A DNA stretch of 64,000 nucleotides from NCBI GenBank assembly GCA_032622095.1, contig CP136069.1:128883123-128947122 (forward strand), in the 5' to 3' direction. The DNA comes from Siphonodentalium dalli. Its lineage: Eukaryota > Mollusca > Scaphopoda > Gadilida > Siphonodentaliidae. The position numbers and the translations under genes were made by a program. Of the stretch, positions 11,341 through 24,052 are shown piece by piece (the stretch's first letter is position 1; every line of letters starts with the position of its first letter). A model generated the notes under the pieces. The model saw only the letters and a program-made list of their open reading frames with translations, ran no database searches and had not been told where the DNA came from.

Positions 11341-13580
11341 CAATTCATTCTGATTTGATCTTACCAATTTCCAAATGCATATGGACAGTTAGGTTTTTCA
11401 GAATAATGTTGAATGAATTATAACCGACCAAAGTCTTAAATAAAACAATGAAAGGTTTCCTTGCATTCTGCATACGTACAGACCTCGTAACGAGGGGACT
11501 GAACTCGACCTTGCATGCAGTTTGACCACGGCCTTGAATGAGATGCTTGAATTCACGAATAATTAATGGTTTTTGATTTATGGCTTCCTGTCGCATATTG
11601 TGGTACAGATGACTGCTACATGATTATCTTAAATTAGGAGTCATGTTCTCTTGCAACTAATAGACACCATTAGTGTGACTTATTTGAAGTGCTCTTTCTT
11701 CTGATATGTAAATTTATATCTTCAGAATATGAACTTGCATGGGAACACAGCATGTGCCTTTAACTGGTGTATATAGTACTTGTGCGGGAAGAACCTCTAT
11801 AGTACATACCCCAGGGCCCATAATTTGAGTTATGATGTGATGTGTATGTTTGACTTTTAACTGCATGGCTAATACGAATATAATCGACCCTGTGTCCAAC
11901 ACCCTCCACGAGCAGCCACTTGAGGAGGCAGACTCCGCGCATTATGGGGTCGATCCCTTGAATGGTAAATTAACATCAATCGCGAAGTCTTTCTTGGTCA
12001 AATAAAATCAATGAGCTTTCAACGAGAATTGCCAATAACCGCAATGAAACGTATCCGTTCTAATTGATTGGTCATTGAGAATTCTGTAAGCCAGTTTACA
12101 ATAATATGCAATGGGCACTTTCAAGTGATTCGAACCCACTTGAAACTACATGCAATTAGTGCTGTAGGTTCGCGCATGTCTGGGCGAAGATGGTGTTGAT
12201 TGCATGCATGCGCGTGTATAGTTCGATAGTACACAAGATATCTAGACCACCCGATACTTACAATGATGTGTTATAAGCTACCAGGGAAAAGATAAACATA
12301 CCCAGACCGATTATTTTAACACCCCTAATTTATAGTTCACTATTTTTCGGAACCGTGCGAAAAAATTTGAATTTATTTACCCCACATCGAATATTAATAT
12401 TGTCAACCTATATAGCACACATTCTACCGGATATATACATGCACGGACATGCGCGGGAGGTCACGCAAACAAACCATACAGTCCAGTCTCGTAGAAACTA
12501 AACCAAAATGTCATTACAATCAACACTCGGTCTAGAGACTCCGGTACCGAATTTAAATCTATTTCAGTGATGAACGGAGAATCCCCAGGTCGCAAGAGCT
12601 CATTAATATTCATGTTGCCAAATAAAGTACTGTTTGCTGTTTTGATTGACGTGCGAGAATGCCACGTGGGTTGGTAACAATGCCAATTCGATTGAACCTA
12701 GCTACGTAAAGTCGGTTCTGTCGAAGAAAACTGGAGCAAACTGCGATAGACGACCTTCATAGTATTTTTCATACATCAAAAGGCAATTGCGAGGTAGGGA
12801 CCAAAATGTAAAATAAACAATTAACAACGAAATGATGACATAAATTATATAATGATAAACAAGCTATATATGTTATTTGCGAGGTTCCGTCATCTCCTTT
12901 AAAGGCACGTGAGGCCTTAGTTGTCGAAAATATTCATATTTGTTCCAATCACCGTAAACAGAAAAACATTAAAACGCATACAGTTTCGTTCATATATATA
13001 CACCATGACCATCGCGTAAACAGCATGTTATCATAAAGATTTACTATATTTTACCTAAGCAAGAGCCAGATTGTGTTACAGAAGATAGCACAATGCTGCT
13101 GGCTAATCACACACAAATGGCAGAAACGCTCTTTATTCGTTCCATATCAGGAATTCACCCACAAAGAACGCTCTTTATGTTTACCATCATCATATAAACA
13201 AACACCAGAAAAGTAACTTTTTATGCTTTTGTTTACATAACAATGGTCAAATATATGACAATAACATACTGTTTATGCGATATTTCTTATTTGTATACGG
13301 ACAAAGTCTGTCTACATTTTGTTGTTCGTTCTGTTTGTGGCGGTTTTTGACGGGTGGAAATATTTTCACAGGATACCCACCGCCAAGGCCAACCGTACCT
13401 TTAATTTGACATGGGCGCGCAATTTACTACGAATTAGAATAAAACCGCAGTAATGTCCCTATTTGGTGTGTTGCGTCTTCTCCTTATTTAGACATGCATG
13501 TGTGACAATTTAATACGACCTAGTATACAATTAATCGTCGGTAAAAATCCTTATTTGGTGTGTGAGACGTAATTATGTAA
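11341..13580. other. No gene seen
   Basis: More than 2 kb holds no recognisable protein or RNA gene. The block around 13130-13190 (with AACGCTCTTTAT twice) resembles 56460-56540, so at least that part is a dispersed repeat. Confidence 0.5.
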
Positions 13581-13590
13581 TTATGTTAAG

Positions 13591-13890
13591 TTGGGGACGG
13601 CTCACTATTCCGAAGATCCGCTATTACGAACGTCCGTTATTCCGAAGGTCCGCTAATCCGAAGGTCCGCTATTCTGAAGGTCCGCTATTCTGAAAGTACA
13701 CTTTACTAACATAATCCTTGTGACTGGAATATTTACAAATCGCCTATATATAACCCATGATAGACATAATAAAATACTGCTGGGTACTATCGGTGGAATA
13801 TTTTTCCACTTACAAATATTGGACAAAATATAAAAACTTTCGGAATAACGGACCTTCGGAATAGCAGACCTTCGGACTGGCGGACTCTAC
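13591..13890. mobile_element. Foldback (FB-like) element 1 with repeated units in its arms
   Basis: The left arm is a tandem run of a unit of about 17 bp, CTATTCCGAAGGTCCG. The right arm is a shorter run of its inverse, GGACCTTCGGAATAG. Both sides carry the 9-bp duplication TATGTTAAG (13582-13590 and 13891-13899). Tandem units inside inverted arms plus a 9-bp duplication are the marks of foldback elements such as Drosophila FB. A larger relative lies at 36433-37347. Confidence 0.75.
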
Positions 13891-14027
13891 TATGTTAAGA
13901 TAAAATACGAACTGAATTAACTAATACAATAGATAGTCTAGCCCAAAGGGACTTCATAATGATCCAGCAAATAACACCGTTACACTCTTATTGGTAATTT
14001 TCGGCCACATGGCCTTCTTCAGCCAAA

Positions 14028-14142
14028 ACAAGTTATACAATCAATATTAATGTTGACTCTAATGTAACAAGTCCGTTCAATAGTCACACCTTTGCTTACA
14101 TTGGAGTCAACATTAAAATTGATTGTACCTGTATAACTTGTT
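14028..14142. repeat. Hairpin of about 115 bp
   Basis: Arms of about 40 bp (AACAAGTTATACAATCAATA.. and its inverse) enclose a spacer of about 30 bp. It is probably a small foldback element. The flank at 14143-14230 belongs to the dispersed family also seen near 10930 and 46300. Confidence 0.6.
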
Positions 14143-14269
14143 TACCCCCGAATCCAAAGAAATAGTAATTTATGAGGGTCTGATCCGATTGAGTACCTTT
14201 AAAATCAATGTGCAGCCCTCTGATATTTAACGGTGACATCCTCTCGGTGACATTTTCCAAAAACAACCA

Positions 14270-15395
14270 AGAGTGAATGCAGGGTCTCCGCTGGGGGGGG
14301 GGGGGTGTCCACCTTGGGAATTTCCAACTGCACCCCCCCCCCCCCTTGAGTCGCAATCACACCAACACAACTTTTTGCATAATTCCATTTGCACCACCCC
14401 CTTGTACCTCATGCTCAGGCCTAATTTCCTATATATTCATAAGCCATGCTTCTATTTTCCCAGTATGAGAACATTAAGATATTTTAACCTGAAAATTGCC
14501 CCCAAAAAAACAACTAGTGATCTAATTCCAGACAAATGCACACAGCTACCGACAACAGACCAGGAAACACCGGGCCGACCATGGTTGTTCGGCCCGGTGT
14601 GAGAAAATTTTGAAAACTATACAAGAAAATCGCAAATCCTAGCATTAAGACTGGCCTCAACTGAAGCTTTCCTAGTGTTGGAAATTTCAAACCTCATACT
14701 CCCCCTCAGGTTGGAAAATTCTTCAACTGATGACCATTTATGTCTACAAGTTTGACCAAATGTAGTAAAATATTGTTTTGCTAAACTAATTAGCAGTTTT
14801 GTATTGGCCATGTGAATGGGGCAATGACACACCGGGCCGACCATGGTTCGGCCCGGTGTGCGAAAATTTTGAAATCTGAACAAGAAAATCGCAAAATCCT
14901 AACATCTAGACTAGCCTCAAGCCTTCCTACTGTTCGAAATTTCAAACCCTACACCCCCACTTAGGTTGGAAATTTTCCAACTGATGACAATTCCAATGAC
15001 AATGTTGACCAATTGTATGACAATATTGTTTTCTTAAATTAACTAGAAGTTTTTGACTGGCCACGGGGGAGAGACCAAGACACAAGCTTTCCAAGTGTTG
15101 GAAATTTCCAACCTGTCACCCCCCTAAGGTTGGAAAATTTCCAACTGATGACCATTTCTGTCAAAATTTTTGACCAAAAATAGGAACATATGCAAATATT
15201 GGTCGAAAAACAATAAATTCCCCCAATAAATTGTTTTATAATCAAACTACAAGAACATTTTCAACCTATTGTTGGTGTGAAATTTCGTTGTGGCAGGTAT
15301 GAAATTTCCAACTATTGAAAATATAGCTCTCTGCTGGGGGGGGGGTGAGACACCCCCCCCCCCCCCACACCCCCCCTCTAGCCACATCCCTGAGT
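14270..15395. repeat. Tandem repeat of about 259 bp with G/C tracts
   Basis: Two clear units begin with the palindrome GGGCCGACCATGGTTCGGCCC, or its variant, ending near 14590 and 14849. A third, partial unit follows from about 15065. Each contains a GTTGGAAATTTC/GAAATTTCCAAC pair and a TGATGACCATTT block. The region is framed by G10-13 and C10-15 runs (14293, 14333, 15338, 15354). It ends in AGCCACATCCCT, the inverse of the AGGGACGTGGC terminus seen at 30553-31230. It is probably one decayed transposable element with an internal array. Confidence 0.65.
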
Positions 15396-15477
15396 GAATG
15401 TCAATGATTCAGCTGACTCACTACCCTCTGCACCTCCACCATCTACAGGAAAGCTTGTCAATAGCATTGCTCACTTC

Positions 15478-15743
15478 ACAACTTATGACAGGAGATTTAT
15501 AGCAAACGAAAACATCTGAAGGGAATTTCAAGTGTGCTCATAGTTGAAGATATGATACGCGAAAGACAGAAAACTATGAAAGAACTTGCCTCCGGGAAAC
15601 GAGTACATTCATTCCACTCATACTGGTCTCAAGATGGACGAATTCTCCTCAAGAAATCTCAGTTCTCGAACAAGGTGTCATTAAATGTCCACGTTGACAT
15701 AGCCTGCCAATTAGATGCCACAGGAATACAAACATTCATGTGA
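15478..15743 (+). pseudogene. LINE ORF1-like C-terminal fragment
   Basis: Codons from about 15510 to 15743 read a region of the form VLIVEDM..R..TMKELASGK, then SYWSQDGRILLKKS, and end with TGA after IQTFM. Animal LINE ORF1 proteins often carry such a C-terminal domain related to the baculovirus FP-protein C-terminus ('I.ENLT..R..L...AR.L....W..DGRI..K'). Upstream, the matching frame shifts near 15505 (ANEN reads in another frame), and no ORF1 start or coiled coil is visible. This is a broken piece of a retroelement. The family assignment is from pattern memory only. Confidence 0.5.
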
Positions 15744-16245
15744 GGGAATACCTAGGCATTTGTAAACTCATATATCACCAATTTAAAGCTGTATTCGTGA
15801 TTTCTGGTTTGGCCATACGAATATAAAAGTCATGCTCTCAGCTATGTCCTAGAGAATTAAATTGTATGCCTGGGCTGGCATTGAATAATGTCTTATCTAT
15901 AACATATGTACTACCCACTTATCCTATACTCCAAAAAATATAGTAATGTTACTTTGGGTGCCTATCATAATAGTGGCTGATGTGTGAACTGTGTGATTCA
16001 CAAAGTGCACTTTGTGATTCACGCATCTCACTGATCAGTTATTGTTATACTGGGTGCCATATATAACTATCCAGTCCCAGCAAAATGGCTGTTTTAAATG
16101 GTGGCCGGAAACTAAGATCGTATGTATCATCACAAGACCAAAATTAAGTGTTACATTCAAGATGCTGACTTTAATCATGTCAATATTTGATTCCTCTTCA
16201 TCACCCGGACCAGGTGTCTTTTTGTCACCTACCATAGCCTAAGTC
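15744..16245. other. No gene seen
   Basis: AT-rich DNA with a 20-bp perfect palindrome (TCACAAAGTG/CACTTTGTGA) near 15998-16017. No coding support is seen. Confidence 0.45.
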
Positions 16246-17108
16246 ATTGCTAGTAGTGATGCGGACCGGACCAGGTGGGTGGTCCGGTCCACTGCCAAGG
16301 CGGCCCAGTCCGGTCCGATCCATGCCATTCCGGTCCGGTACACATGCCTGGACCGGTCGAAAACGGTCCGGTCCACATATAATAGGCTATATGTTAATGA
16401 ATTCTCTGTTTTCTCAAAGTTTTTACTCTGTATAGTACAAACTATAAGGTTACTGAGTTCAGTGCATTGCAATGAGTCCATATATGTTAAAACTTACATT
16501 GTTTGCCGATTGTATGCATCATTGTCTGTCTCTGGTGGGATATACTGGGAACGATGCACGATAATAGTATTTCTAGTAATGCGAACATGCACTAATTAAT
16601 TGTATTGGACAGATTTAGTTTAAACATATTTTATTGCCATATAATTATAATATATACATGTATATATACATACAACAATTTGGATTGGGACACAAGTGCC
16701 GACACTTAGATTTGTCCCGTTCCCAGATAAACAAACAGGGGTTAGAGAGGCACCGACCGAATCGACAAGGCAAATAATTGTTAATGTATTTATAATGTGT
16801 ATACTATATTAGAGCGGGTTGAACAACGGCGGGGCGTTGTGTGCAGGACAATAATCTGCAATGTTATATAGTATATCTTTGGTATATAAATTCAGTGAGA
16901 TCTTGATTACTGGTTACTGAGAGGGCGGGCGTGATAAGTACTGGATTAATGGTATGATGTGTGGTGGGAGTTGTGGCCAGGTCGGGCGGTGCCTCACTAA
17001 ACAAAGTATAAAGCGGCCAACAAACACAAATATTTTGTTTTTCAGTTAGTGCAACAAAGAAAATGGTATATTGGGTAACTCCCATACATGTATGTCATTT
17101 TGTTTGTA

Positions 17109-17699
17109 TTATGTTTTATAATAAGTAAGAAGTTTTGTAGTAAGACTGATCCAAGTCCACTGGATTAAAGAGAATCGTTCTGACAGTGCAATGTATTTAT
17201 GAACGGCCAAGAACATTTCAGTATTATCGCGGTCACTAATTAAGGGGTTTCCTATTACTAGGTTTTCAAGGGTTATATTACCAAATTGTATCAAATTATC
17301 GAATAGTTCCTGTCTTATTTGTATATAATGAACACATTCAAAGAAGTAGTGATAAGCATATTCGATTGGGCTACCACACGCACACGATGGAGATAAAGCT
17401 ATATAGTTATTTAATTTGTCGAGATTGAGATCGCTACAGCAGCATCTGATTCTACAATGAAGAATGTTCAGTGTACGTTTACCTGTATTATAGTACCTTG
17501 GCGGTCTTGGCATTTTCACCTCAATAGCATTTTTAAAAGGGTCGGTTTTTAAACACCTCTGCTCGGGTTTTAATTGATTCCACTCGTTAACACAGGACGG
17601 GAAAAATGTTGCGCGGAAACTGGGTGCCGCTCGAAAGGGAATAACGTTGGTACCGTTCCTCAAGTTATAATCTGTTGAATCGTCTACTTTCTGTGGTAA
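17109..17699 (-). pseudogene. LINE piece 4: C-terminal Cys/His region of ORF2
   Basis: The reading begins at the insertion site with LPQKVDDSTDYNLRNG, continues through SFRATFFPSCVNEWNQL and ends at a TAA (17109-17111). A Cys/His cluster of the form SPSCACGSP..E.AYHYFFEC, near residues 90-110 of the open frame, is typical of the region after reverse transcriptase in CR1/L2-type LINEs. This piece is open for about 185 codons and so is the best preserved one. It joins in frame to 22760-23292 once the 5-kb foldback and one TAA are removed. Confidence 0.8.
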
Positions 17700-18552
17700 T
17701 AGTGTAGGTAGTTAGCGTTTTGATCAATACAAGTCGGATAAAAGCGCCATTTTTTAATATCTTATAGGACAGCATCTCTAGTCTATGAATTTTCTCAAGA
17801 ACCAACTTTTTGACCGACGTAGAGCCGAAAATTCAAGATGGCGTCCAATATGGCCGCTGTTTTGACGGTGGTACACCTAATAGTTTTGCTTCTCAATTTG
17901 ATATGTTAAACATAACGAATTCCACCATATTATCTAAGAATGGTGGTTATCGAATAACACTCCCCACTTTTAGTTGAAAAATGGCCACAATTATTGAAGA
18001 TGGATGCCAAAATGGCGGCCAAAACATGGAAATGTTTGTTTTTTCCTTATTTGTTTTTAAATACTTTACAATTTTCGAGATAATATAAGAGAAGATATCA
18101 ACAGTGTGATGATTATTCGATGTAATAACCTATGTGAAAGAGTCATGCACACTAGATGCGAAGTAGTATAGTTTGTTCTGGTACAAATGTGAGGTAGAAT
18201 ATGTGCTATGTAAAATGAGCAAAAATGTTCTGACAGGTTTCATTCTGTAAATGCTTAGAAACGAACCATGAATGACTCTGATGTCTTCAATTATATTTGC
18301 GACACTACTATATGGTTGGATCAATTGAATAAAAATTTGAATATCGAGATCTTTACAAATAAAAAATCCATTTAGTAGTGGATTTACCACGAAATTTGGT
18401 AACACCAAATGACAAAACCCATAATAGTCAAACTCAATTTGGTTCTCAAAACAGGAACATATGGAAGGTATTCTGCAACACATCTTCATCATCCGGTCTC
18501 GTATTCAAATTACAAATACTTTGAAATTGTCATCCATACAGGAACAAGAGTT

Positions 18553-19003
18553 GTGCACTAGCGTGCTATCATACCCCCACCGTGGCAAATTCAACCCGCA
18601 TTATCCGTAAACCCAACAAAAACGATTTTTAACTTAAGAAAAGTTTGGATTAATAATATCGATCCACAAAAAACAAATCCCAAATTTTCTAAGCCGCATC
18701 ATGTAGAGAGGATGTTGTGAGAAGCATGTATACCAAAAATTATTGAAATCGGTTCATATTTGTTAAAATTATTAAGTCGGACAGAATTTTCTAATTCAAA
18801 ATAAGTCGAAAAGTAAGGCGTAACTTAAAAAAAGAAAGTCGGACCGCACCGAGGAGATAAGGAGATAGCATACAACAAATTATTGAAATCGGTTCATAGT
18901 TGTTCGAGTTATGAGGTCGGACGGACGGACACACGGAGTGAGAAAGTGTGACGGACAGACGCAGTCAATCCAGTATACCCCCCATTTTCTTCGAAAGTGG
19001 TGG
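18553..19003. mobile_element. Insertion of about 450 bp in the left foldback arm
   Basis: This stretch is absent from the matching place in the right arm and seems flanked by ACAA. Its ends are GTGCTATCATACC and GGTGGTATAAC, which are roughly inverse. Inside is a near-duplicated block with TTATTGAAATCGGTTCATA (about 18738 and 18880), followed by GGACGGACGG and CAGTATACC. The same closing block appears at 57680-57715. Non-coding. Confidence 0.55.
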
Positions 19004-20752
19004 TATAACAAATGAACCGTCAATCAATTTCCATCCAAAGAAGTCAGGTGCTGGAAACTTTGCATATACTGTGGGGCTTACAGTCCAGATACCTGCGTGA
19101 TATATATAGCACGATTTTCATTTGCAAGAGCATGTTCCTCGTTGGTGGTAAATGTTCAAGTGCTGAACATTTCATGTCTATGTTCATTAACTCAGTTCAC
19201 AGATTTGTCATAAACAATCACGACGAAATGCTAAATACACTCAAATAGTGGTGATGAAACATCAAGAACCACACGGATTCCTCGTAATTAGCATCAAGCA
19301 TTCTGTGAGCTAAGCTTTCCAAGCATCCCAAAATTGCGCTTACCCTTACCAAGGAAAAGGGAAGTTGAGCCGCATCCTGGTATCGGATGGAATATTGGAA
19401 GTACAGTTGAATTTTGTTTAGCCCATTGCATTGCACATATCAACTATGTTGTAGGTAACATGGGATTTAGACTTCTCGAAAGACAAAAGGTTTCAAATGT
19501 TTGCATTGAAGAAGCATAGCATGCAGATGTCCCAACATGATCAAGATAATATATGTGTCAACAGTGTGAAAAACAATCGATGAATTATCGGTTGTAGCAT
19601 ATGAAATATATGTTCTTCTCACACCAAAAACCAGCGATTCCCCCATCTATAAAAGGAGTGGCGGTAATAACTGTGACTTCCAATGCTGCACGAAAGTCCC
19701 ATCCGATTCAAACTACATAGACACTGTAGAGCCAAATCCAAAGGTCGAGTGTAAGGTGTTCGACGGGGTGCTCTGATACACTTACTGAGACCTGAAGTCG
19801 GGCATACCTGCTCAATGTATATCAGCACAACGTTTATTCCATATACTATGATGCAGCTCGCAGATTGTAGAAGAATTGACTTGGTTTTGGACAGGTAAAT
19901 AGAGGGTAGTATCAAAACAGAAACTTGGTTGCGGCATTCGATGTAAGGTTGGGGCTTACCGCAAAAATTCCACCGAATTGGAATGACTTGCTAAGAACAC
20001 CACTAACAGGCAAGAATTGTTTGCATTGGTCAATGAATGTCTCTTTAAATTGGAAACCCAAACAGGGAAAACCATCTTCGTAACGGAGGATGATAACACG
20101 GTCATAATGTGGAACCTATTCTCTTTGGATATACATATGAAGAAGCAGACAGTAGATTAGTTGGACATATATATCCCATATGCTACAAACTCATTATTCA
20201 TCGATTATTGTTCGTACTGTTGACAAGGATATTATCGTGATTCTGTTGTAACATCTGCATGCTATGCTACTCCTAGGCAAAGATTTTAAATTGTGTCTTT
20301 CGGCAATCTAAATCCCATGTTATCCGCAACATAGTTGATATGTACAATTCAATTGGTCTCAGAAAATTCAACTGTGTTTCCAATATTCCATAATTTCCAT
20401 GTGATATCAGAATGTGACTCAACTTCCCTTTTCTTTGGTAATGGTAAGCGCACATTTTGGGATGCTTGAAAAGCTTACCCAGAGCTAACAGAATGCTTGA
20501 TGTCAATTACGAGGAATCCGTATGTGGTACTTGATGTTCCATCACCACTATTTGAGTGTATTCAGCATATCGTCGTGATTGTTTATGACAAATCTTCGAA
20601 CCTGACGCAGTTAATGAAGATAGATATGAAATGTTCAGCAAAGGTCGTACACATGAATAGTTACCACCAAAGAAATCATGCTACTAGTATATATCAGGTT
20701 GGTATATGGACTGTAAGCCCCATAATAGATGCAAAGTTTCCAGCATCTGACT

Positions 20753-21455
20753 CACTGGGGGGAAATTGTTTCACAGAATCGATTCTATCGCCTTTCCGGT
20801 TCTGTCTCTATCGAACTAAGTCCCAACTCTTTCGCGATTTAAAACAAATATTTTTAAAATTTTGACCGCCATGTATACACTAAATGTCAAAACAGAACTA
20901 TTTTCTAAACAAATATCCGTAGATTAGGTCTTTGTTCGTGTGTATTGATGATAATAATGCGAAATCAGCTATTTTTGTGCACACTTAGAGGCATAATACG
21001 TTTTTGTACATTTCCTATTTAAATTAAGCAGCAATTTGATAAGTTTATCGGCCTTGACACTTTTAGTTGGGCTGGAACATGTATCACTGTTTGATCGAAC
21101 ACCAGGACACTATAATAACCACATTTTCGATCATAAAACCTGACAAGTTCTAGCCCAATTTAAATGTGATAAGGCTGAAAACCTGAGCATCAAACTGCTG
21201 CTTAATTCTCATGGGAAATACACACAAATGCAAGTCTCTAAATGTGCACCACAAGCAGCCGATTTTGCACGTACAAAGACCTAATATGTCGATTGTTATT
21301 GGAGAAGACTTTCTGTATTGACATTCAGTGTATAAACAGCCTATCAAAACTTCGAAATTTTATAACAAACCGCGAAAGAGTCGGAACTTAATTTGATGGA
21401 GACGGAACCGGAAAGGTGATATAATTGATTCTGGTGAAACAGTTTTCCCCCAATG
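20753..21455. mobile_element. 703-bp foldback nested in the right arm
   Basis: Arms of roughly 320 bp pair across a short centre near 21.1 kb. The ends are CACTGGGGG and its inverse with T for the second C. The flanks carry TGACT at 20748-20752 and 21456-21460. Comparison with the partner arm (19020-19050) shows that the sequence is continuous there, which confirms an insertion. Non-coding. Confidence 0.75.
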
Positions 21456-21511
21456 TGACTCTTTCGGATGGAAATTTATTAACGATTATTTTGTTCATGT
21501 ATGGATGACAA

Positions 21512-21910
21512 CCACAGACGTGGCTAGAGTGTGCACCGAATTGATTAAATGTGTTTGCAAATCGGTTTGTTCCAGGTGCAAATGTTCAAAAAGCAAACTT
21601 CCATGTACGTAGTTCTGCAGATGTGGTTGTGAGTAGTGAATTGTTCAATTCAATTTATTAAAACAAAGTGTATTTTCATATTTACTGATCCCATCTTCCC
21701 ACCACATGGCCCCCTGGTGTATATCCAAGCAACAATATAACATACAAAATTATACATAATATGCATATATATGCAATACATTGCACTAATGTATATATTA
21801 TTGAATCTGGGCTATTCGCATGATTGTTTCATGTTCTGTTGCTGGAATAATTGAGGACACTATATGATACAAGCAAATTATATTATTTCTTGGACATAAA
21901 ACACTGAATT
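21512..21910. mobile_element. Insertion in the right foldback arm with a LINE-like tail
   Basis: The left arm lacks this 400-bp stretch. On the minus strand, the part near 21640-21670 reads AATAAATTGAATTGAAC, a form common at the 3' ends of CR1/L2-type LINEs. The rest may therefore be a strongly 5'-truncated LINE. Coordinates are from comparing the two arms. Confidence 0.5.
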
Positions 21911-22759
21911 TAAGTATTGGTAATTTGAATACGAGGCCTGACGATGAATATATGTTGCAGAATACCTTCCATATGTTCTTGTTTTTTTAGAACAAATTGA
22001 GTTTGATGAATATGGGGGTCTGTCGTTTAGTGTTTCTTAAATTCGTGGTAAATCCACTACTAAATTGATTTTTTATTTGTAAACATCTCGACATACAAAG
22101 TTCAAAGTTGTATTCAATTGATTTAACCATATAGTAGTGTCGCAAATAGAATTGATGACATCAGTGTGATACACGGTTGGTTATTAAGCATTTACAGAAT
22201 GAAACACAGTCTGAGAATAATTTCATTCATTCTATATAGCACACATTCTACCTCATATTTCTACCAGAACGAGCAATACTACTTCACCTTTAATGTGCAC
22301 AACTCTTCCACAGAAGTTATCCCATCGAATAATGAACACATAGTTGATATCTTCTCTTATATTATCTCGAAAATTGTAAAGTATTTAATAAAATAATAAG
22401 GAAAAAACTCAATTTCTCATGTTTCGGCCGCCATTTTGGCATCCATCTTGAATAATTGTGGCCATTTTTCAACTAAAAGTAGCGGTTGTTATTCTATAAA
22501 CACCATTCTTAGATAATATGGGGGAATTCGTTATGTTTACCCTATCAAATCGTGAAGCAAATCTATTAGGTGTGCCACCGTCAAACCGGCGGCCATCTTG
22601 GACGCCATCTTGAATTTTCAGCTCTACGTCGGTCAAAAAGTTGGTTCTTGAGAAAATTCCTAGACTAGAGAGGCTGTCGTACAAGATACTAAACAATGGC
22701 GCTTTTATCCGACTTGTATCGATCCGAGCATTTTTTGTCGCTAACTACCTACACTATAA

Positions 22760-23292
22760 GGCTTTTAGTAAATAATTTGGGGCGTTTCCGGTTGCGATTT
22801 TATGAAACAGTGTCATTTTTTTTGACGTGTCGGCGTTCAGATAGTGTTTGCCAACCCACTTCTGAGAGTAGGCGAACGTTGGGTATACGGACCTTGTACA
22901 ACCAGAAACTATTCGTGCGGCATCACACTGTAAGTTTTCCAATTTTGTGAGATGAACATCGGCGGCACACGCCCAGACGGGGCTTGCATATTCTAGGATC
23001 GGTCTAATAAACGAGAAGTACATAATTTCTAGAGTGTGGCGATTTAATATGTTCTTTAATTTCCGTAACTGTGATAATCGGGATGATGCTTTTTGTATAT
23101 TGATAGTATATGTGTATATCCCATTTGAAATTAACTTGTAATTCGACGCCTAAATGTTGGTGTGTTTGGGCAAAGCTCACCGGTGTCCCAGCAAAATCAA
23201 GGCAAGGGTGTTGGTTGTTTGCTCGGCTGAATAGAAGGGCGTTTGTTATATCCGGATTGAAATTCACTAGCCACCTAGCGGTCCAGTCATGA
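22760..23292 (-). pseudogene. LINE piece 3: end of the reverse transcriptase
   Basis: From the right edge the minus strand reads WTARWLVNFNPDITNALLFSR, then the HQHLGVEL block, a frameshift, then YFSFIRPILEYASPVWACAA, LENLQCDAARIVSG and GNAPNYLLKAL. These are the regular blocks of the thumb part of CR1-like reverse transcriptases (NPxKT, HLGV, RPxLEYASPVW, QxxAARIV). At least one frameshift near 23010-23020 breaks the frame. It stops at the TAA duplication of the 5-kb foldback. Confidence 0.85.
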
Positions 23293-24052
23293 CACTGTCT
23301 GGAATCAGTACGGCTGACTCATGTTTAGACGTTTCCGGTTTGGTCGCAAAGACAGAAACTCGACGGTATACAACCGACTAAAATGCTTGCTTTTAGATGT
23401 TCAGACTGTCGTACCATAATGGAATCTTGGTCGGATATGTTCAGGATATGTTAACAGTGCACAGGAAACTAACCAGAGTTATATAATGTCATACTTTGTT
23501 AGATTATAGCACAATTGAATCGAGAATTTTGTATATTTTTGTGCAAAAATTCGCTTTCAAATCCGTTTTACAAGTGTTTTATCCTTTTAAAATTATAATC
23601 TTGCAGGTCATATATAATTCGTAATGTTTATCAAACAATAATCCGTAACCATTTGTCCATTCGGGTGTGTTGTATAGTAGAAAAAAAGAATATTTTGGAT
23701 GGTCATCGACGAATTTTACGTGTACGGTTTAGATTGCAGCTAGTGTACGGTTGATCAGCATTTCATGTCCTAGTTCTGTACGGTTCAGACGTACTGTTTA
23801 TTGGGTTTCTGTCAGTTCTTTGGCGTATATTCTACAGAAAACCTGTCATTTTTAAGTTTATGAGTTAAAATTCATATATATAACAAATGAATGTTTGTTT
23901 TCCACAATGCATGCTATTATGAACTCGTTGTTGCTGTGATATTCCGCACAGGGAATGTGACCGTAACCACGTGTTCATGGTGCATATATTTATAGTATAA
24001 TGTGTTAGCTAAGCCTACAGTCGAATATTTGACACTACTTTCAGCATTCAAG

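Larger units (their letters stand above)
17700..22756. mobile_element. 5,057-bp giant foldback transposon
   Basis: The ends TAGTGTAGGTAGTTAGCG and its inverse are flanked by the 3-bp duplication TAA (17697-17699 and 22757-22759). The arms pair far inwards. Stretches near 17740-18080 pair with 22400-22720, 18130-18530 with 21910-22390, 19012-19480 with 20280-20750, and 19520-19620 with 20150-20270. Thus nearly the whole element is one diverged hairpin of about 2-kb arms with a centre near 19.9 kb, later loaded with insertions. A TAA duplication fits PIF/Harbinger, but no transposase is seen. AAGATGGCGNCC-type words at 17835 and 22590 are shared with 47.7-48.5 kb. Confidence 0.75.

Noticed and set aside
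14273-14602. 109-codon plus-strand ORF through G and C runs
   Set aside because: It reads poly-Gly and poly-Pro through homopolymers of a repeat. Not a gene.
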